Part shown: positions 14,661 to 15,437 of the stretch, one piece after another | How the letters are laid out: each line of letters starts with the position of its first letter | How positions within the stretch are numbered: the first letter of the stretch is position 1 | NCBI GenBank assembly: GCA_022360075.1 | Contig: JAKSDN010000637.1 | Span: 1-15,437, forward strand | Origin: Kiloniellales bacterium | Lineage (GTDB): Bacteria > Pseudomonadota > Alphaproteobacteria > Kiloniellales > JAKSDN01 | Direction of reading: 5' to 3' | Length of the DNA stretch: 15,437 nt | Made by a program: the position numbers and the translations under genes | The notes under the pieces: model-generated | The model's database searches: none | Seen by the model: the letters and a program-made list of their open reading frames with translations, nothing else | What the model was told of the DNA's origin: nothing

Positions 14661-15437
14661 ATGAAACCGATCCTTCAGCCCATCTCCGACGGACCGTCGA
14701 TCGAGGATCTCAACGAGAGGTCGCGGGAAATCCTGCGCCTGATCGTCGACGCCTATCTCGAGACCGGCGCGCCGATCGGCTCGCGTACGCTGTCGCGCCG
14801 GCTCGGCATGAGCCTGTCGCCGGCGACCGTGCGCAACGTCATGGCCGACCTGGAAGAGCTGGGCCTGCTGTTTGCGCCGCACACCTCGGCGGGGCGGCTG
14901 CCGACCGAGCTCGGCATGCGACTCTTCGTCAACGGCCTGCTGGAATACGGCAACCTGACCAAGGACGACCGTGAACACATCTCGAGCCAGGTGAGCGCCG
15001 CGGGTCGCAACATGCCCGAGCTGCTCGAAGAGGCGAGCAGCCTGCTCTCCGGCCTGTCGGGCTGCGCCGGCCTGGTCCTGGCGCCGAAGACCGATGCACC
15101 CCTCAAGCACATCGAGTTCGTCTCGCTCGGCCCGGGCCGGGCCCTGGTGGTCATGGTCACGGCCTCGGGCGTGGTCGAGAACCGGGTGATCGACGTGCCC
15201 ATGGGCTTGCCAGCCTCATCTCTGGTCGAGGCGACCAACTACCTCTCCGCCCGACTGGTCGGCCGCACGATCTTGGAAGCCACCGGCGAGATTCGCGACG
15301 AGCTCGCCAAGCATCGGGCCGAGCTCGACGATCTGACCGGCCGCGTGGTCGAGCAGGGTCTGGCCATGTGGGCCGACGACGGGCCGGCCGGGGCCTTGAT
15401 CGTGCGTGGCCAGGCGCAGCTCCTCGACGACGTCGAG
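14661..15437 (+). CDS. hrcA: Heat-inducible transcription repressor HrcA (partial, 3' end outside)
   Basis: The frame starts at the ATG at 14661 and stays open for 259 codons to the right edge; full HrcA proteins are about 340-350 residues. The N-terminal winged-helix domain is typical: LNERSREILRLIVDAYLETGAPIGSRTLSRRLG, then SPATVRNVMADLEELGLL, APHTSAGRLPTELGMRLFVNGLL. The central GAF-like domain contains APLKHIEFVSLGPGRALVVMVTASGVVENRVIDVP. HrcA binds CIRCE operators and represses chaperone operons such as groESL; GroEL helps keep it active. AAGG lies just before the start codon. Divergent placement from rph is usual, and grpE is often the next gene but would lie outside. A -35/-10 pair and an inverted repeat precede it. 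Confidence 0.96.
   Translation, partial: MKPILQPISDGPSIEDLNERSREILRLIVDAYLETGAPIGSRTLSRRLGMSLSPATVRNVMADLEELGLLFAPHTSAGRLPTELGMRLFVNGLLEYGNLTKDDREHISSQVSAAGRNMPELLEEASSLLSGLSGCAGLVLAPKTDAPLKHIEFVSLGPGRALVVMVTASGVVENRVIDVPMGLPASSLVEATNYLSARLVGRTILEATGEIRDELAKHRAELDDLTGRVVEQGLAMWADDGPAGALIVRGQAQLLDDVE

Overview
The window is a high-GC chromosomal segment, most likely from an alphaproteobacterium of the Rhodospirillales/Kiloniellales kind. This is inferred from the strong G/C third-position bias, the housekeeping gene order (hrcA divergent from rph-rdgB-hemW; a periplasmic-binding-like lipoprotein divergent from rsmI-yraN-gshB), and palindromic intergenic repeats of types I remember from alphaproteobacterial genomes. 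No rRNA, tRNA, CRISPR array, transposase or phage gene is visible.

Layout. Positions 1-2199 (minus strand) hold a PhoD-like metallophosphatase followed 34 bases later by the N-terminal part of a second protein that runs off the left edge. It resembles the accessory domain of multidomain GMC/cholesterol-oxidase-like enzymes. A 401-base gap (2200-2600) with inverted-repeat motifs separates this pair from a plus-strand B12-binding-type radical SAM protein (2601-4379). A folded repeat (4447-4557) precedes an EamA/DMT-family transporter (4608-5465). A second repeat (5473-5565) lies between the convergent transporter and acetylpolyamine amidohydrolase genes.

From 5606 to 10015 the minus strand reads, in transcription order, rsmI, yraN, a possible 16-codon ORF, a SirB1/transglutaminase-like protein, gshB, and an acetylpolyamine amidohydrolase. 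The first members are joined by ATGA stop/start overlaps. gshB probably has its own promoter. Divergent from rsmI, and sharing 7 bases with its start, is a lipoprotein of the 'penicillin-binding protein activator' group (10009-11364), followed by a 79-residue unknown protein. A third structured repeat (11704-11783) fills the next convergent gap. Then come hemW, rdgB and rph on the minus strand (11869-14422), again linked by ATGA overlaps. Finally the divergent heat-shock repressor gene hrcA (14661 to the right edge) has a clear sigma-70-type promoter whose -10 lies inside a CIRCE-like inverted repeat.

Taken together this is mostly core metabolism: ribosome and RNA maturation (rsmI, rph), nucleotide-pool cleaning (rdgB), heme handling (hemW), glutathione synthesis (gshB), envelope function (the lipoprotein) and stress regulation (hrcA). 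The left third, before about position 5600, is more accessory. I see no convincing new defence or mobile system. The best leads are the orphan radical SAM enzyme with its motif-bearing leader, the phosphatase/oxidoreductase-domain pair, the divergent overlapping starts at 10009-10015, the coupled 16-codon ORF and the hrcA operator.
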